Shown in pieces: positions 42,235 to 50,462 of a DNA stretch of 64,000 nucleotides; position 1 is the stretch's first letter, and each line of letters starts with the position of its first letter. Under the pieces are notes generated by a model that saw only the letters and a list, made by a program, of their open reading frames with translations, was not told the origin of the DNA and did not search any database. The stretch comes from Halobacteriales archaeon QS_1_68_20 (GTDB lineage: Archaea > Halobacteriota > Halobacteria > Halobacteriales > PXRE01), in assembly GCA_003021085.1 (NCBI GenBank), contig PXRE01000033.1, positions 1 through 64,000 on the forward strand. The letters run 5' to 3'. The translations under genes and the position numbers were made by a program.

Positions 42235-42912
42235 ATGACGGCCCAGGCGCAGACCGCGTTGCACGTCGGCACCGGTCCCCTCGAGGAGGTCGCGATCCAC
42301 GTCACGGTCGGGGCCTTCCGGGTCGGACTCGGGGCCCTGCTGGCGCTGGCCGTCGTCTATCTGCTCGACCGCCCCGACGCGGCGAAGCTATCGGCCGTCT
42401 GGCGGTATGCCCGGGGACGAATCCGCGCCCACCCGGTGTCGTTCGTGGGCACTGCCGCGGTCGTCGCGGGCGGGTACGCGGCACTGGGGGCCTACTGGTC
42501 GACGTACTTCTACGGCCGGGTCGACTGGGTGTCGGTCCTGGGCTCCGGGACGGCCTCGCGGCTCCCGCTGTTCCTGGTTTTCGCGGCCTACGTGGCGGTG
42601 CTCCGGGAGACGTTCGACGGGCTGGCTCCCGACCGCGAGGCGGCCCTGGGGACGACCGGCGGGGCCGCGTCGTTCGCGGCCGTCCTGCTCGCCTGTCCGA
42701 GCTGCGTTGTGGCACTCGCCCTCCTGCTGGCGTCCGCCGGCCTGGTAGGGGCGAGCACGCTCTCGCTGTTGCGGTACCTCAATCCCGTGCAGTCGTACGC
42801 CGGGTACTTCGCCATCCTCGGGACGACCCTGATGGTGCTGGGCGTCTACGTCCTCTCGAACGGGCGCTGTCGGGTGCCGGGCGCGACGACCGACGACGCC
42901 GCGACGCAGTGA
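42235..42912 (+). CDS. polytopic membrane protein co-transcribed with halocyanin
   Basis: This 225-residue protein has about six TM helices (such as VGAFRVGLGALLALAVVYLL, FVGTAAVVAGGYAALGAYWS and YAGYFAILGTTLMVLGVYVL). A CPSC motif in a membrane segment (FAAVLLACPSCVVALALLLA) could be redox-active or metal-binding. Ten nt separate it from the halocyanin gene, so the two probably work together, perhaps in copper or electron transfer. I know no family name for it. Confidence 0.72.
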   Translation: MTAQAQTALHVGTGPLEEVAIHVTVGAFRVGLGALLALAVVYLLDRPDAAKLSAVWRYARGRIRAHPVSFVGTAAVVAGGYAALGAYWSTYFYGRVDWVSVLGSGTASRLPLFLVFAAYVAVLRETFDGLAPDREAALGTTGGAASFAAVLLACPSCVVALALLLASAGLVGASTLSLLRYLNPVQSYAGYFAILGTTLMVLGVYVLSNGRCRVPGATTDDAATQ

Positions 42913-42931
42913 TCGGCTCCGCGTCGGCCGC

Positions 42932-43096
42932 CTACCCGAACTTCTCGAACGGTTGCTCGCAGGCGTTACAGAAGTGCATCGACCGGCACAGCGACGGCCC
43001 CTTCGGGTGCTCGCGCTCGGTGTCCGTCGACCCGCAGTAGGGACACTCGGCGGAGTCGTCCTCTTTCACGTCCACGCTGGGGTCGGGTCGTCTCAT
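42932..43096 (-). CDS. stand-alone zinc ribbon of PaaD
   Basis: This 54-residue protein has four Cys in two knuckles (CPYCGSTDTEREHPKGPSLC, then HFCNACEQPFEKFG). It corresponds to the C-terminal zinc ribbon that is fused to the MIP18 domain in bacterial PaaD. Here the ribbon is a separate gene whose ATG overlaps the paaD stop (ATGA). Together the two restore a whole PaaD, which inserts the iron of the phenylacetyl-CoA epoxidase. It is the last gene of the paa operon. Confidence 0.85.
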   Translation of the reverse strand: MRRPDPSVDVKEDDSAECPYCGSTDTEREHPKGPSLCRSMHFCNACEQPFEKFG

Positions 43097-43566
43097 ACGC
43101 TCAGTCCGAACTCTCTGAGGTCGGCCTTCCCGGCCTCGGTCACCATCTCCAGGTTCCACTCGGGACTCCAGACCAGCCGCACCGCCGCCGAGTCGACGCC
43201 CTCCGGGCTGGCGGCGGCCTCGCGGACCTCGTCGGTCAGCATGTCCCGCGCCGGACAGCCGGTGTACGTCAGCGTCATGTCGACGCGGACGTGGGTGCCG
43301 TCGCCGTCTGCTCCGTCGTCGGATCCCTCCTGGACCTCGACGCCGTAGATCAGCCCCAGGTCCACGACGGAGATGGGCATCTCGGGGTCCTCGACCGCGT
43401 ACAGCGCGTCCCAGACCGCCGCTTCCAGGCCCCCGGCGTCCTCGCCGGTGGCCGGCAGGTCCGCGGCGCCGTCGCCATCCTCGTAGGTAGTGTACGGGCA
43501 GTACGTCGGCTCCTCCTCGATGCCGGGGTCGGGCACGGCGCGGTCCTCCTCGGAGTCGCTACTCAT
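43093..43566 (-). CDS. paaD: phenylacetyl-CoA epoxidase assembly protein PaaD (MIP18 domain)
   Basis: This 157-residue protein contains a DUF59/MIP18 domain: ALYAVEDPEMPISVVDLGLI, then LTYTGCPARDMLTDEVREA and VRLVWSPEWNLEMV. The conserved Cys is in YTGCPARD. PaaD helps mature the di-iron epoxidase. It lacks the zinc ribbon, which is the next gene. The start overlaps the paaC stop by 8 nt. Confidence 0.9.
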   Translation of the reverse strand: MSSDSEEDRAVPDPGIEEEPTYCPYTTYEDGDGAADLPATGEDAGGLEAAVWDALYAVEDPEMPISVVDLGLIYGVEVQEGSDDGADGDGTHVRVDMTLTYTGCPARDMLTDEVREAAASPEGVDSAAVRLVWSPEWNLEMVTEAGKADLREFGLSV

Positions 43567-44413
43567 CGTCGGGGTCTTCCATGATCCGGACGGGGTCGCC
43601 GACGTCGACCTGGTCGTAGGTGTGGGTGAACTCCTCGTAGAGGTCGAACCAGTCGTCGGTGTGATCGCCGTCGCGGCCGACGACGGCTGGCAACTGGTCG
43701 GCGGTGACGTCCTCGCGGCCGCTCATCGGCGTGTCAACGTCCAGCGACTCGAAGAACGGCACCACGCGTCGGAGCCACTCTTCGCCCATCTCCGAGAGGG
43801 GCGTCGTCCGCAGGCCGAGGTCGTCGATGCGCTCCTCCAGGTCGGGGTCGCCCGGTTCGAACAGCGTGAGAGCGTGGGCGAACTGCCGGTCGACGGCGTC
43901 CTGGACGCATCCCCGGCCGTCCTCGTCCTCCGTGAGCCGCTCCAGCCAGTTCTGGGCGTGTTCGAGGTGGTAGTCCTCCTCGCCCTGGACCTTGCCCACG
44001 CGGTCGCGGATGCGGCCGTACGAGGAGTCCTCCAGCGCCCCCAGCCGGAGGTCCTCGGCGACGTCGTAGAGGTACCCGCGGACGACGGCGTCGGCCCACC
44101 CGCCGTCGGGCCAGGGGAGTTCCGCGAGGGTGCTGTGGCGCCACTGCTCGGGCGGGCGCTCCCAGATGAGGTCCTGCTCCTCGTAGCCGAAGTCCTCCAG
44201 CAGATCGAACCACAGGCGGGCGTGCCCGAGTTCGTCCTGGGCGACGTTGGCCACCGCGAGGTCGGACTCCAGCGTGGGCGAGCGGACCTGCCACTCGGTG
44301 TATCGCTCGGCCAGCACGAACTCGTCGTCGGCCAGGCGGTGCAGGAGGAGTTCGACGGCCTCCTGCTCGTCGTCGCCCAGGTCCGCCGGCCCGGCGAGCC
44401 CCTCGGCGGCCAT
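43559..44413 (-). CDS. paaC: phenylacetyl-CoA epoxidase structural subunit PaaC
   Basis: This 284-residue ferritin-like subunit pairs with PaaA in the epoxidase complex. Helical-bundle stretches include VELLLHRLADDEFVLAERYT, AVANVAQDELGHARLWFDLL and GKVQGEEDYHLEHAQNWLER; part of the iron-site pattern (EDELGH-like) remains although PaaC is normally the non-catalytic partner. The start overlaps the paaB stop. Confidence 0.93.
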   Translation of the reverse strand: MAAEGLAGPADLGDDEQEAVELLLHRLADDEFVLAERYTEWQVRSPTLESDLAVANVAQDELGHARLWFDLLEDFGYEEQDLIWERPPEQWRHSTLAELPWPDGGWADAVVRGYLYDVAEDLRLGALEDSSYGRIRDRVGKVQGEEDYHLEHAQNWLERLTEDEDGRGCVQDAVDRQFAHALTLFEPGDPDLEERIDDLGLRTTPLSEMGEEWLRRVVPFFESLDVDTPMSGREDVTADQLPAVVGRDGDHTDDWFDLYEEFTHTYDQVDVGDPVRIMEDPDDE

Positions 44414-44730
44414 CAGTCGTCACCCCGTGAGCGGGCGGCCTCTTCCTGCTCGCGCTCGGAGTCCGCGACCTCCTGGGCGAACGAGGCGTCGACGTCGTAG
44501 GTGACCGCCCACCGGTAGGACTTGTCGGTCGTCCCGCCGAATGCCGTGTCCTCGTCGTCGACCTCGTGGACCTCTGGCTGGGGGACGACCCACAGGCTGT
44601 GGGTGGGTTTGCGTCGGCCGTGCTGGATCTGCGCGAACAGTTTCGCCATCTCGGCGTCCGGTGCGTGGACGTTGCCGCAGTGGGTGTGGTACTCGCCCGC
44701 GTTCTCCTGTCGGAATACTTCCCAGATCAT
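44413..44730 (-). CDS. paaB: phenylacetyl-CoA epoxidase subunit PaaB
   Basis: This 105-residue small subunit opens MIWEVFRQENAGEYHTHCGN and continues VHAPDAEMAKLFAQIQHGRR with SLWVVPQPEVHEV, the PaaB fold. It bridges PaaA/PaaC pairs. The start at 44730 lies 5 nt after the paaA stop. The C-terminus is an acidic extension (EREQEEAARSRGDD) usual for halophiles. Confidence 0.93.
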   Translation of the reverse strand: MIWEVFRQENAGEYHTHCGNVHAPDAEMAKLFAQIQHGRRKPTHSLWVVPQPEVHEVDDEDTAFGGTTDKSYRWAVTYDVDASFAQEVADSEREQEEAARSRGDD

Positions 44731-44735
44731 GGTTC

Positions 44736-45680
44736 TCAGTCCGCCGCGGCGGGGCCGGCCCCGCCCATCGGGCGCTGTTCGTGGTCGTCGAGCACGTCGC
44801 GAACCCACTCGACCGCCTCCTGGGTGTCGTGGCGCTTGCCGATCTGCTCGTGGCTGCCCTCGTAGTCGTTCTTGGCGACGGTGAAGAACTCGTCCCAGTC
44901 GAGGTCGTCCTCGCGGACCTTCCAGGTGCCGTCGTCGTTCTCCTCGATGCGGGGGTACTCCGGGATCTCCAGGCCGTACTTGCGGGCCTTCGGGACGTAG
45001 GCGTTCAGGAAGGCGTTCCGGAGTTCGTCGTTGCTCATCTGCTTGAGGCCGACGTCGGCGGCGAAGTCGTGGTGGGTGGACTTGTCGTCGGTCGGGCCGA
45101 AGAACTGCAGGATGCGCGGCCACCACTCGTCGAAGGCCTCCTGCAGTTTCTCCTGGTCTTTCTTCGAGCCCTGCGCCAACTCGGCGAGGATGTGCTCGCC
45201 GTGCTTGACGTGGAAGCCCTCCTCGAAACAGACCTTGTCCATCGCGTGGGCGTACGGCTCCCAGGAGGTCTTCTTGAGGGTGGCCTGCCGGCGCATCGCC
45301 GCGCCGTCCACGAAAAAGGCGATCATCGGCGTCTCGTGCCAGGAGTCCATCGGGTAGTGGAAGCAGTTGAGGAACTTGCCCTCGCCGTTGGCGAGTTCCT
45401 CGAGCATCTCGTCGCGGGTCTTGACGCCCAGCGACTCCGCGGCCCGGTAGAGCAACTGGCCGTGGCCGATCTCGTCTTGCACCTTCGCGGAGAACGCCAG
45501 CTTCCGCTCCAGGCTCGGCGACTGCCGGACGAACGGCCGCTCCAGGTACGCCCCCATGATCTCGCTGTTGGCGTGGAACTGGATCATCCGGGTCGCCGCC
45601 TTCCGGTACTCCTCTGGCATGTCGTCGGCCGGGCTGAACTCCCGCGGCCCGGCGCGCTCTTTGACCTCTTCGACGTCCAT
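44736..45680 (-). CDS. paaA: phenylacetyl-CoA epoxidase catalytic subunit PaaA
   Basis: This is the 314-residue di-iron catalytic subunit of the ring 1,2-epoxidase of aerobic phenylacetate breakdown. Iron ligands lie in AFSAKVQDEIGHGQLLYRAA and in DKVCFEEGFHVKHGEHILAE, the paired E/ExxH motifs. QFHANSEIMGAYLERPFV is the N-terminal family signature. The start at 45680 follows a leader with TATA at 45740-45746. It is the first gene of paaABCD plus the zinc ribbon. The PaaE reductase and PaaK ligase are not in this window. Confidence 0.95.
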   Translation of the reverse strand: MDVEEVKERAGPREFSPADDMPEEYRKAATRMIQFHANSEIMGAYLERPFVRQSPSLERKLAFSAKVQDEIGHGQLLYRAAESLGVKTRDEMLEELANGEGKFLNCFHYPMDSWHETPMIAFFVDGAAMRRQATLKKTSWEPYAHAMDKVCFEEGFHVKHGEHILAELAQGSKKDQEKLQEAFDEWWPRILQFFGPTDDKSTHHDFAADVGLKQMSNDELRNAFLNAYVPKARKYGLEIPEYPRIEENDDGTWKVREDDLDWDEFFTVAKNDYEGSHEQIGKRHDTQEAVEWVRDVLDDHEQRPMGGAGPAAAD

Positions 45681-45683
45681 AGT

Positions 45684-45699
45684 CGTACGCGAACGTACG
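45684..45699. promoter_or_regulatory. palindromic operator candidate in the paa leader
   Basis: CGTACG-CGAA-CGTACG is an inverted repeat of two hexamers that are themselves palindromic. It lies 4-19 nt before the paaA ATG and just downstream of the expected transcription start, where a repressor would block elongation. Its regulator could be the HTH_10 protein at 46497. Confidence 0.45.
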
Positions 45700-45739
45700 T
45701 GCCCGGGTGACAAACTACTTCACCCGTCCATGTGGCGGC

Positions 45740-45746
45740 TTTATAA
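45740..45746 (-). promoter_or_regulatory. TATA box of the paa operon
   Basis: CTTATAAAG on the minus strand, about 60 nt before the paaA ATG, gives an expected transcript start near 45715 and a leader of about 35 nt. Confidence 0.55.
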
Positions 45747-45809
45747 GCACCACGTCGCGTCTCCCGTCACGGGGGAATCAGACGGCCAGCGGGTGCCCGT
45801 CACCCGCCC

Positions 45810-46342
45810 TCAGCAGAAGCACCCGCAGACCTTGTCACAGCAGGTGCAATCGGGGTTGCAGTTGCACCACTCCAGGCAGTAACACCGGTACTCGCAGTAC
45901 GTGGGGCAGTTGTGCGCCTCCGTCCCGAGGTCGGTGCCGGACCCCTCGTACGTCTGGACCTGTCCGTCCTCGCGCTCGTGGACGGCGAAGGCGGCCTCCC
46001 GGTCGGTCGGGGCCCCGACCACCAGTTCGCCGCGGTCGGTCTGCCGCGAGACGGTCACCAGCGGGGTCGAGGCGCCGTCGGTCGGCCCGGTCAGCGCGAC
46101 GCCGTCAGTCGGGTCGCCGGCAGGGAATGGGCGTCGAGGTCGAGCGCGTCGACCGACGCCTCGTCGAGGAGGCCGTCGGCGGCCAGCGATTCGAGCAGGT
46201 CCTCGTGGCCGGCCAGGGCGCGCCGGGCAGTGGCCGCGTCGATTGACCCGGCTTTCGGCGTCTGCGCGCCGGCCATCCCGCTCAGTGCGACCCCACCGAC
46301 CGAGGCAGTCCCGATCCGTCGGAGCGAGGTTCGTCGTTTCAT
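45810..46342 (-). pseudogene. Tat-exported precursor with 12-Cys C-terminal peptide, frameshifted
   Basis: Frame 1 (ATG 46342) has a Tat signal (KRRTSLRRIGTASVGGVALS) and a helical pro-region ending DLDAH. Near 46127, one missing base in GGGAATGGG moves reading into the frame that continues FPAGDPTDGVALTG and runs to 45810. That frame ends in a Cys-dense tail with twelve Cys in 34 residues (CPTYCEYRCYCLEWCNC, then CTCCDKVCGCFC). The layout (Tat signal, Cys-free pro-domain, C-terminal Cys cluster) is that of the halocin-like gene at 40232 but with different spacing. It may be a secreted peptide toxin or a metallothionein-like metal binder. The frameshift is either real or a homopolymer error. 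Confidence 0.65.
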
Positions 46343-46496
46343 GGACGCGACCGTGCAGTCTACTGCCGGATACAAAATCTGCTTAGAATGAAAATTGAAC
46401 GCCACCTCTGCTGGATGCTGTGGTCGGCTTCCCCCGGGTGAATGCCACGAGGGGCCACTGCAGGAGTTTATGAGCGTCGGGGCCGAACGCGGGACG

Positions 46497-47132
46497 ATGA
46501 TCGAGGAGTGTCTCGTCGTCGAGTTCTCGGTGACGGGCGACGACTGTCCGCTGGCGGCGGCGACCCGCGAGACGGGGGCGACCGTGGACTGCCAGCCACC
46601 GCAGTTGCGCCGCGACGAGAACGCGCTCCTCCGGTTCTCCACGGCCGACGACGCGGTCGGCGGGGTGCTGGACGCCGACGAGCGCATCCGGTACCTGCAC
46701 GCCTCCCGGACCGACGACCGGGTGAACTACCGCTGTCTGTCCCGCCACCCCTGCGTCGTCCACGAGTTGATCGACGCCGGATTGCTGGTCGACCGCATCC
46801 GCTACGCCGGCGGGACCGAGCGCTACGCGGGCGCGGTCGTCGGCTACGACGTGCTCCAGGGGGTCCTCGAAGCGGCCGGCGAGACGGTCGGGGTCACCCT
46901 CGAACGGGTCTACCCGCTCGGTGCCGACGACGAGGGCGCCGTCGCGCGCGGGTGGGACCTCACGCCCGCGCAGGCGGAAGCCATGCGGACCGCGCTGGCG
47001 ATGGGCTACTTCGCCGTCCCGCGGGCGGCGACGGCCGCGGAGGTGGCGGCCGAACTCGGCATCAGCAAGTCCGCCTTCCTCGAGCGGTTGCGCCGCGGGC
47101 AGGCGACGCTTTTCGCACAGGTGTTCGATTGA
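46497..47132 (+). CDS. HTH_10 (Bat-type) transcriptional regulator
   Basis: This 211-residue regulator has an N-terminal ligand-like region (ECLVVEFSVTGDDCPLAAAT, then RYLHASRTDDRVNYRCLSRH) and the C-terminal HTH_10: LTPAQAEAMRTALAMGYFAV, then AAELGISKSAFLERLRRG. Its position between the paa operon and a PaaI thioesterase suggests control of phenylacetate genes, as in other haloarchaeal clusters; this is inference from context. An ATG at 46470 would add nine residues. Confidence 0.83.
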   Translation: MIEECLVVEFSVTGDDCPLAAATRETGATVDCQPPQLRRDENALLRFSTADDAVGGVLDADERIRYLHASRTDDRVNYRCLSRHPCVVHELIDAGLLVDRIRYAGGTERYAGAVVGYDVLQGVLEAAGETVGVTLERVYPLGADDEGAVARGWDLTPAQAEAMRTALAMGYFAVPRAATAAEVAAELGISKSAFLERLRRGQATLFAQVFD

Positions 47133-47216
47133 ACCCCGATCGACTCCGACACCGCGAACAGCGTCTGGCCGCGCTTGACGTATTCGGGGTCGGGCAATAG
47201 GGGCTACGGGGGAGAA

Positions 47217-47603
47217 TCAACCCGTCTTGTAGACGCCGCGGGCGTCCGCGATGAGCGTGTCGTCGTCCGCGGCGTAGACGTCCACGTCGACGACGCCGAC
47301 GTCGCCGCCCTGCCGGACGACGTCCGCCTCGGCGTAGAGGTCACCGGTGCCCGCTTCGAGGTAGTCGATGCGCATGTCGATGGTGGGGACTGGCTGGTCG
47401 ACGAGCGACACCAGCGCGGCGCCGCCGACGGTGTCCGCCAGGGTGAACGTGACCCCGCCGTGGGCCATCAGGCGGTCGGCGTTCCAGGACAGTTCCTCGC
47501 GCATCTCGATGCGCCCCTCGGCGTGGCCCTCCTCGGCCTCCGTTACCTCGACGCCCAGCAGGTCCGCGAACGGCATCGTCTCGAAGAACTCCTCGATGTC
47601 CAT
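47217..47603 (-). CDS. hotdog-fold acyl-CoA thioesterase (PaaI-like)
   Basis: This 128-residue thioesterase shows the hotdog signature ADRLMAHGGVTFTLADTVGG after an acidic N-terminal helix (IEEFFETMPFADLLGVEV). PaaI enzymes release CoA from stalled phenylacetate intermediates, which fits the neighbouring epoxidase operon. It is divergent from a second, truncated thioesterase whose remaining sequence starts 66 nt away. Confidence 0.85.
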   Translation of the reverse strand: MDIEEFFETMPFADLLGVEVTEAEEGHAEGRIEMREELSWNADRLMAHGGVTFTLADTVGGAALVSLVDQPVPTIDMRIDYLEAGTGDLYAEADVVRQGGDVGVVDVDVYAADDDTLIADARGVYKTG

Positions 47604-47668
47604 GGTCGCCCGGAGATGCTCCCGGCGTCGGGTTAAGCGTACGGGATCGGTCGTCGATCCAGCCTGGG

Positions 47669-47878
47669 TTTGCCGCGGCCTCGAACGCCGAGGGCGAGGA
47701 CGCGTTCGCGCTGGAGACCAACGTCTCGTACCTGGAGGCTGTCGACGTCGGGACGACGATGGTCGCCACCGCCGAGCGGACCCACGAGGGCCGCCGGACC
47801 GGCGAGTACGAGGTGGTCGTCCGGACCGACGACGGGGACCGGGTGACCACGTTCAGGGGCCGGGTCTACAAACCGTAG
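47669..47878 (+). pseudogene. 5'-truncated hotdog thioesterase
   Basis: The frame reads FAAASNAEGEDAFALETNVS and YLEAVDVGTTMVATAERTHE and ends GRVYKP with a stop at 47878. This is the C-terminal two-thirds of a PaaI/PaaD-type hotdog thioesterase. The usual N-terminal helix and HNTxxxxHGG motif are absent, and no start codon is available upstream in frame. The break is at about 47665. Codon use of the rest is normal, so the loss is recent or artefactual. It would have been a second paa-linked thioesterase. Confidence 0.75.
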
Positions 47879-47943
47879 GGTGTTGGCGGAGGTGGGTAGT
47901 GCTGGGGCGCGCGCCGGAGAGCCAGGTCAGGATAGCGTCCGAC

Positions 47944-48948
47944 TCACTCCCCGAACCGGTCCAGTCCGGCCTGGCGGCGTGCCCGTCCCTCGGGGTCGCG
48001 GTTCCACGACGACCGGGCCGCGCGCTCGGCGTCGAGGTCGACGTCCGGCGGTTCGGCATCCGCGTACCCCGGACAGTCCGGGCCGCACTCGGCCGCGGCG
48101 TCGACCAGCCGTCCCTTCCAAGCGCAGTAGGGCAGGCCGTCCGAGCCAGCGACGTTCGCGGGTTCGACCTCCGCGCAGTCTGGGAAGTCGTAGGTCCGCC
48201 AGCCCTTGCCGTAGGCGCGCTCGGCCAGGCGGCGCCGCGCCCGCGCCTTCCGGTCGGCGTCGACGACCGCGATCTCTGTGCGCCCGGGGTGCTCCTCCAG
48301 CAACTCGACGCCCGGGCCGTCGACGTTCAGCGGCGCCGGTTCGCGGACGACTTCGATCTCAACGTCGCCCTCTGCGGAGGCGACGCCGTCCCGGCCGCTC
48401 GAATGCACGCGCCAGACGCCGACCTCGTCGGGAATGCGGTTGAGGTGCGCGCCGGTGACGTGGCTCTCGGTCGCCAGTACGGCGGCGTCCAGCACCCCGA
48501 GGCTCACGTCCTTGCGGAGTTGTGCTTCGAGGTCCCCGGGGTCGCCCAGGTCGGGCTTGTTCTCGATGCCGATCAGCCGTCCGAACCAGTCCGGGTAGCG
48601 GGCCACCTGGCGGACGTACTCCCGGCCGCCGCGTCGTTCGCGCTCGAAAAAGCCGATGTCGACCGCGCGCTCGACCGCCCGCTCGGCGCGCTCGGGGTGG
48701 CAGTCGAAGGCGTCCTTCCAGTAGCGCGCCCGCCCGGGGCCGACCTCGCTCTCGACGGTCGCGTCGGGGATGCGCTCGGGGGGCAGCCGCGTCCGCTCGT
48801 CGAACCTGGAGCCGGGTTCGACGACCAGCACGTCGACCACGCGGTTGCCCGGCCGTTCGACGCCGGCGCCGAGTTGCCGCGCCACGACGCCCTCGCGGTC
48901 TGCCTCCAGGCGAGCGCACAGCGCGAGTTCGAACGCGAACTCCGACAC
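47944..48948 (-). CDS. DUF5787 family protein
   Basis: This 334-residue cytoplasmic protein is conserved in haloarchaea. It shows restriction-nuclease-like fragments: VDVLVVEPGSRF, GRLIGIENKPDLGDPGDLEA and LDAAVLATESHV. An ExK-type IENKPD follows a D...VE pattern, so a PD-(D/E)xK nuclease fold is possible (inference). Two Cys pairs near the C-terminus (FPDCAEVEP, YCAWKGRL, CGPDCPGYAD) could bind zinc. Function is unknown. Confidence 0.75.
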   Translation of the reverse strand: MSEFAFELALCARLEADREGVVARQLGAGVERPGNRVVDVLVVEPGSRFDERTRLPPERIPDATVESEVGPGRARYWKDAFDCHPERAERAVERAVDIGFFERERRGGREYVRQVARYPDWFGRLIGIENKPDLGDPGDLEAQLRKDVSLGVLDAAVLATESHVTGAHLNRIPDEVGVWRVHSSGRDGVASAEGDVEIEVVREPAPLNVDGPGVELLEEHPGRTEIAVVDADRKARARRRLAERAYGKGWRTYDFPDCAEVEPANVAGSDGLPYCAWKGRLVDAAAECGPDCPGYADAEPPDVDLDAERAARSSWNRDPEGRARRQAGLDRFGE

Positions 48949-49165
48949 GACCGACCGTGGGTTACGGAGGGTAAAAAGGCCGCCGGCACGGTGGGCGACC
49001 GGTGGTCAGTGGGGCGGTCGCTCGGCGGACCCCTACGGAGAGTGGTAGCTGTGTCGCCGTGACCGGCGCAGACGGTCGTTCGGAGCGTCGGATCGGAGGC
49101 GGAACTACGGAATGGCCGTCCGAACTGCGCCCGACCGTTTCCCCGGCCGAAGGCGGCCGAGAACA

Positions 49166-49174
49166 GTAGGTTTA
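49166..49174 (+). promoter_or_regulatory. TATA box for aIF2-gamma operon
   Basis: GGTTTATCA about 30 nt upstream of 49200 places the transcript start close to the hairpin at 49201. Confidence 0.45.
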
Positions 49175-49200
49175 TCATCCGCTCGGGGGCTACGTTCCTG

Positions 49201-49226
49201 CAAGATTACTCCAGGAGGCAATCTTG
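49201..49226 (+). promoter_or_regulatory. hairpin enclosing SD and TTG start of aIF2-gamma
   Basis: CAAGATT (49201-49207) and AATCTTG (49220-49226) are perfect 7-bp complements. The loop carries the Shine-Dalgarno sequence AGGAGG (49213-49218), and the 3' arm ends in the TTG start codon itself. If the mRNA starts near 49200, its first nucleotides can sequester the start. Confidence 0.55.
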
Positions 49227-50462
49227 ACAGGAACACATCGCCAACCGGAGGTGAACATCGGGCTGGTCGGTCACGTCGACCACGGGAAGACGACGCTGGT
49301 GCAGGCGCTGTCCGGCGAGTGGACGGACCAGCACAGCGAGGAGATGAAACGCGGGATCTCGATCAGGCTCGGGTACGCCGACACGACGTTCCGGCAGTGT
49401 CCCGAGGGCGAGGGCCCGGAGACGTACACGGTCGCGGAGACCTGCGGCGACCACGACGTCGAGACCGAGCCGTTGCGGACCGTCTCGTTCGTCGACGCGC
49501 CGGGCCACGAGACGCTGATGGCGACGATGCTGTCCGGCGCCGCCATCATGGACGGCGCGGTGCTGGTGATCGCCGCCACCGAGGAGGTGCCCCAGGCCCA
49601 GACCGAGGAGCACCTGATGGCGCTGGACATCATCGGCATCGACAACATCGTCGTCGTCCAGAACAAGATCGACCTCGTCGACCGCGACCAGGCCGAGCGC
49701 AACTACCAGCAGATCCAGGAGTTCGTGGAGGGCACCGTCGCCGAGGGCGCACCCATCGTCCCGGTCAGCGCCCAGCAGGAGGTCAACACGGACCTGGTCA
49801 TCCAGGCCATCGAGGAGGAGATCCCGACGCCGGAGCGCGACCCCGACGCCGACGCCCGGATGCAGGTCGCCCGCAGTTTCGACATCAACCGCCCCGGGGC
49901 CACGTTCGACCAGTTGACCGGGGGCGTCCTGGGCGGCAGTCTCGTCCTGGGTCAGTTCGAGGCCGACGGTAACGTCGAGATCGCCCCCGGACGCGAGGTC
50001 GAGGAGGGTGGCCAGACCGAGTGGCGACCCGTCGAGACCTCGATCCGGTCGCTGCAGGCCGGCGGCGAGACGGTCGACCGCGCTTCGCCGGGCGGCCTGC
50101 TCGGCGTGGGGACCGGCCTGGACCCCAGCCTCACGAAGGGTGACGCGCTGGCCGGCCAGGTCGCGGGCGAACCGGGAACCCTGCCGCCGACCTGGCAGCA
50201 GTTCACCATGTCGGTCGACCTGCTGGACCGCATCGTCGGCGACATGGAGTCCGGCGAGGTCGACGACATCTCGACGGGCGAACCGCTGATGATGACTATC
50301 GGCACGGCGACGACCGTCGGGTCGGTCACCAGCGCCCGCGAGGGTGAGTGCGAGGTCACCCTCCAGCGACCGGTCTGCGCCCCCGAGGGGGCGAAGATCG
50401 CCATCAACCGCCGGGTCGGTGCGCGCTGGCGACTCATCGGCGTCGGCACGCTCGAGGGATGA
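49224..50462 (+). CDS. eif2g: translation initiation factor aIF2 subunit gamma
   Basis: This 412-residue GTPase delivers initiator Met-tRNA to the small ribosomal subunit. G motifs are [15 protein letters not shown] and [11 protein letters not shown] partial zinc knuckle is seen in FRQCPEGEG and AETCGDHD. Domains II and III follow, with [20 protein letters not shown]. The start is TTG at 49224, supported by SD AGGAGG five nt upstream and by the family N-terminus [18 protein letters not shown]; no in-frame ATG fits. The stop overlaps the next ATG (ATGA). Confidence 0.95.
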   Translation: MTGTHRQPEVNIGLVGHVDHGKTTLVQALSGEWTDQHSEEMKRGISIRLGYADTTFRQCPEGEGPETYTVAETCGDHDVETEPLRTVSFVDAPGHETLMATMLSGAAIMDGAVLVIAATEEVPQAQTEEHLMALDIIGIDNIVVVQNKIDLVDRDQAERNYQQIQEFVEGTVAEGAPIVPVSAQQEVNTDLVIQAIEEEIPTPERDPDADARMQVARSFDINRPGATFDQLTGGVLGGSLVLGQFEADGNVEIAPGREVEEGGQTEWRPVETSIRSLQAGGETVDRASPGGLLGVGTGLDPSLTKGDALAGQVAGEPGTLPPTWQQFTMSVDLLDRIVGDMESGEVDDISTGEPLMMTIGTATTVGSVTSAREGECEVTLQRPVCAPEGAKIAINRRVGARWRLIGVGTLEG

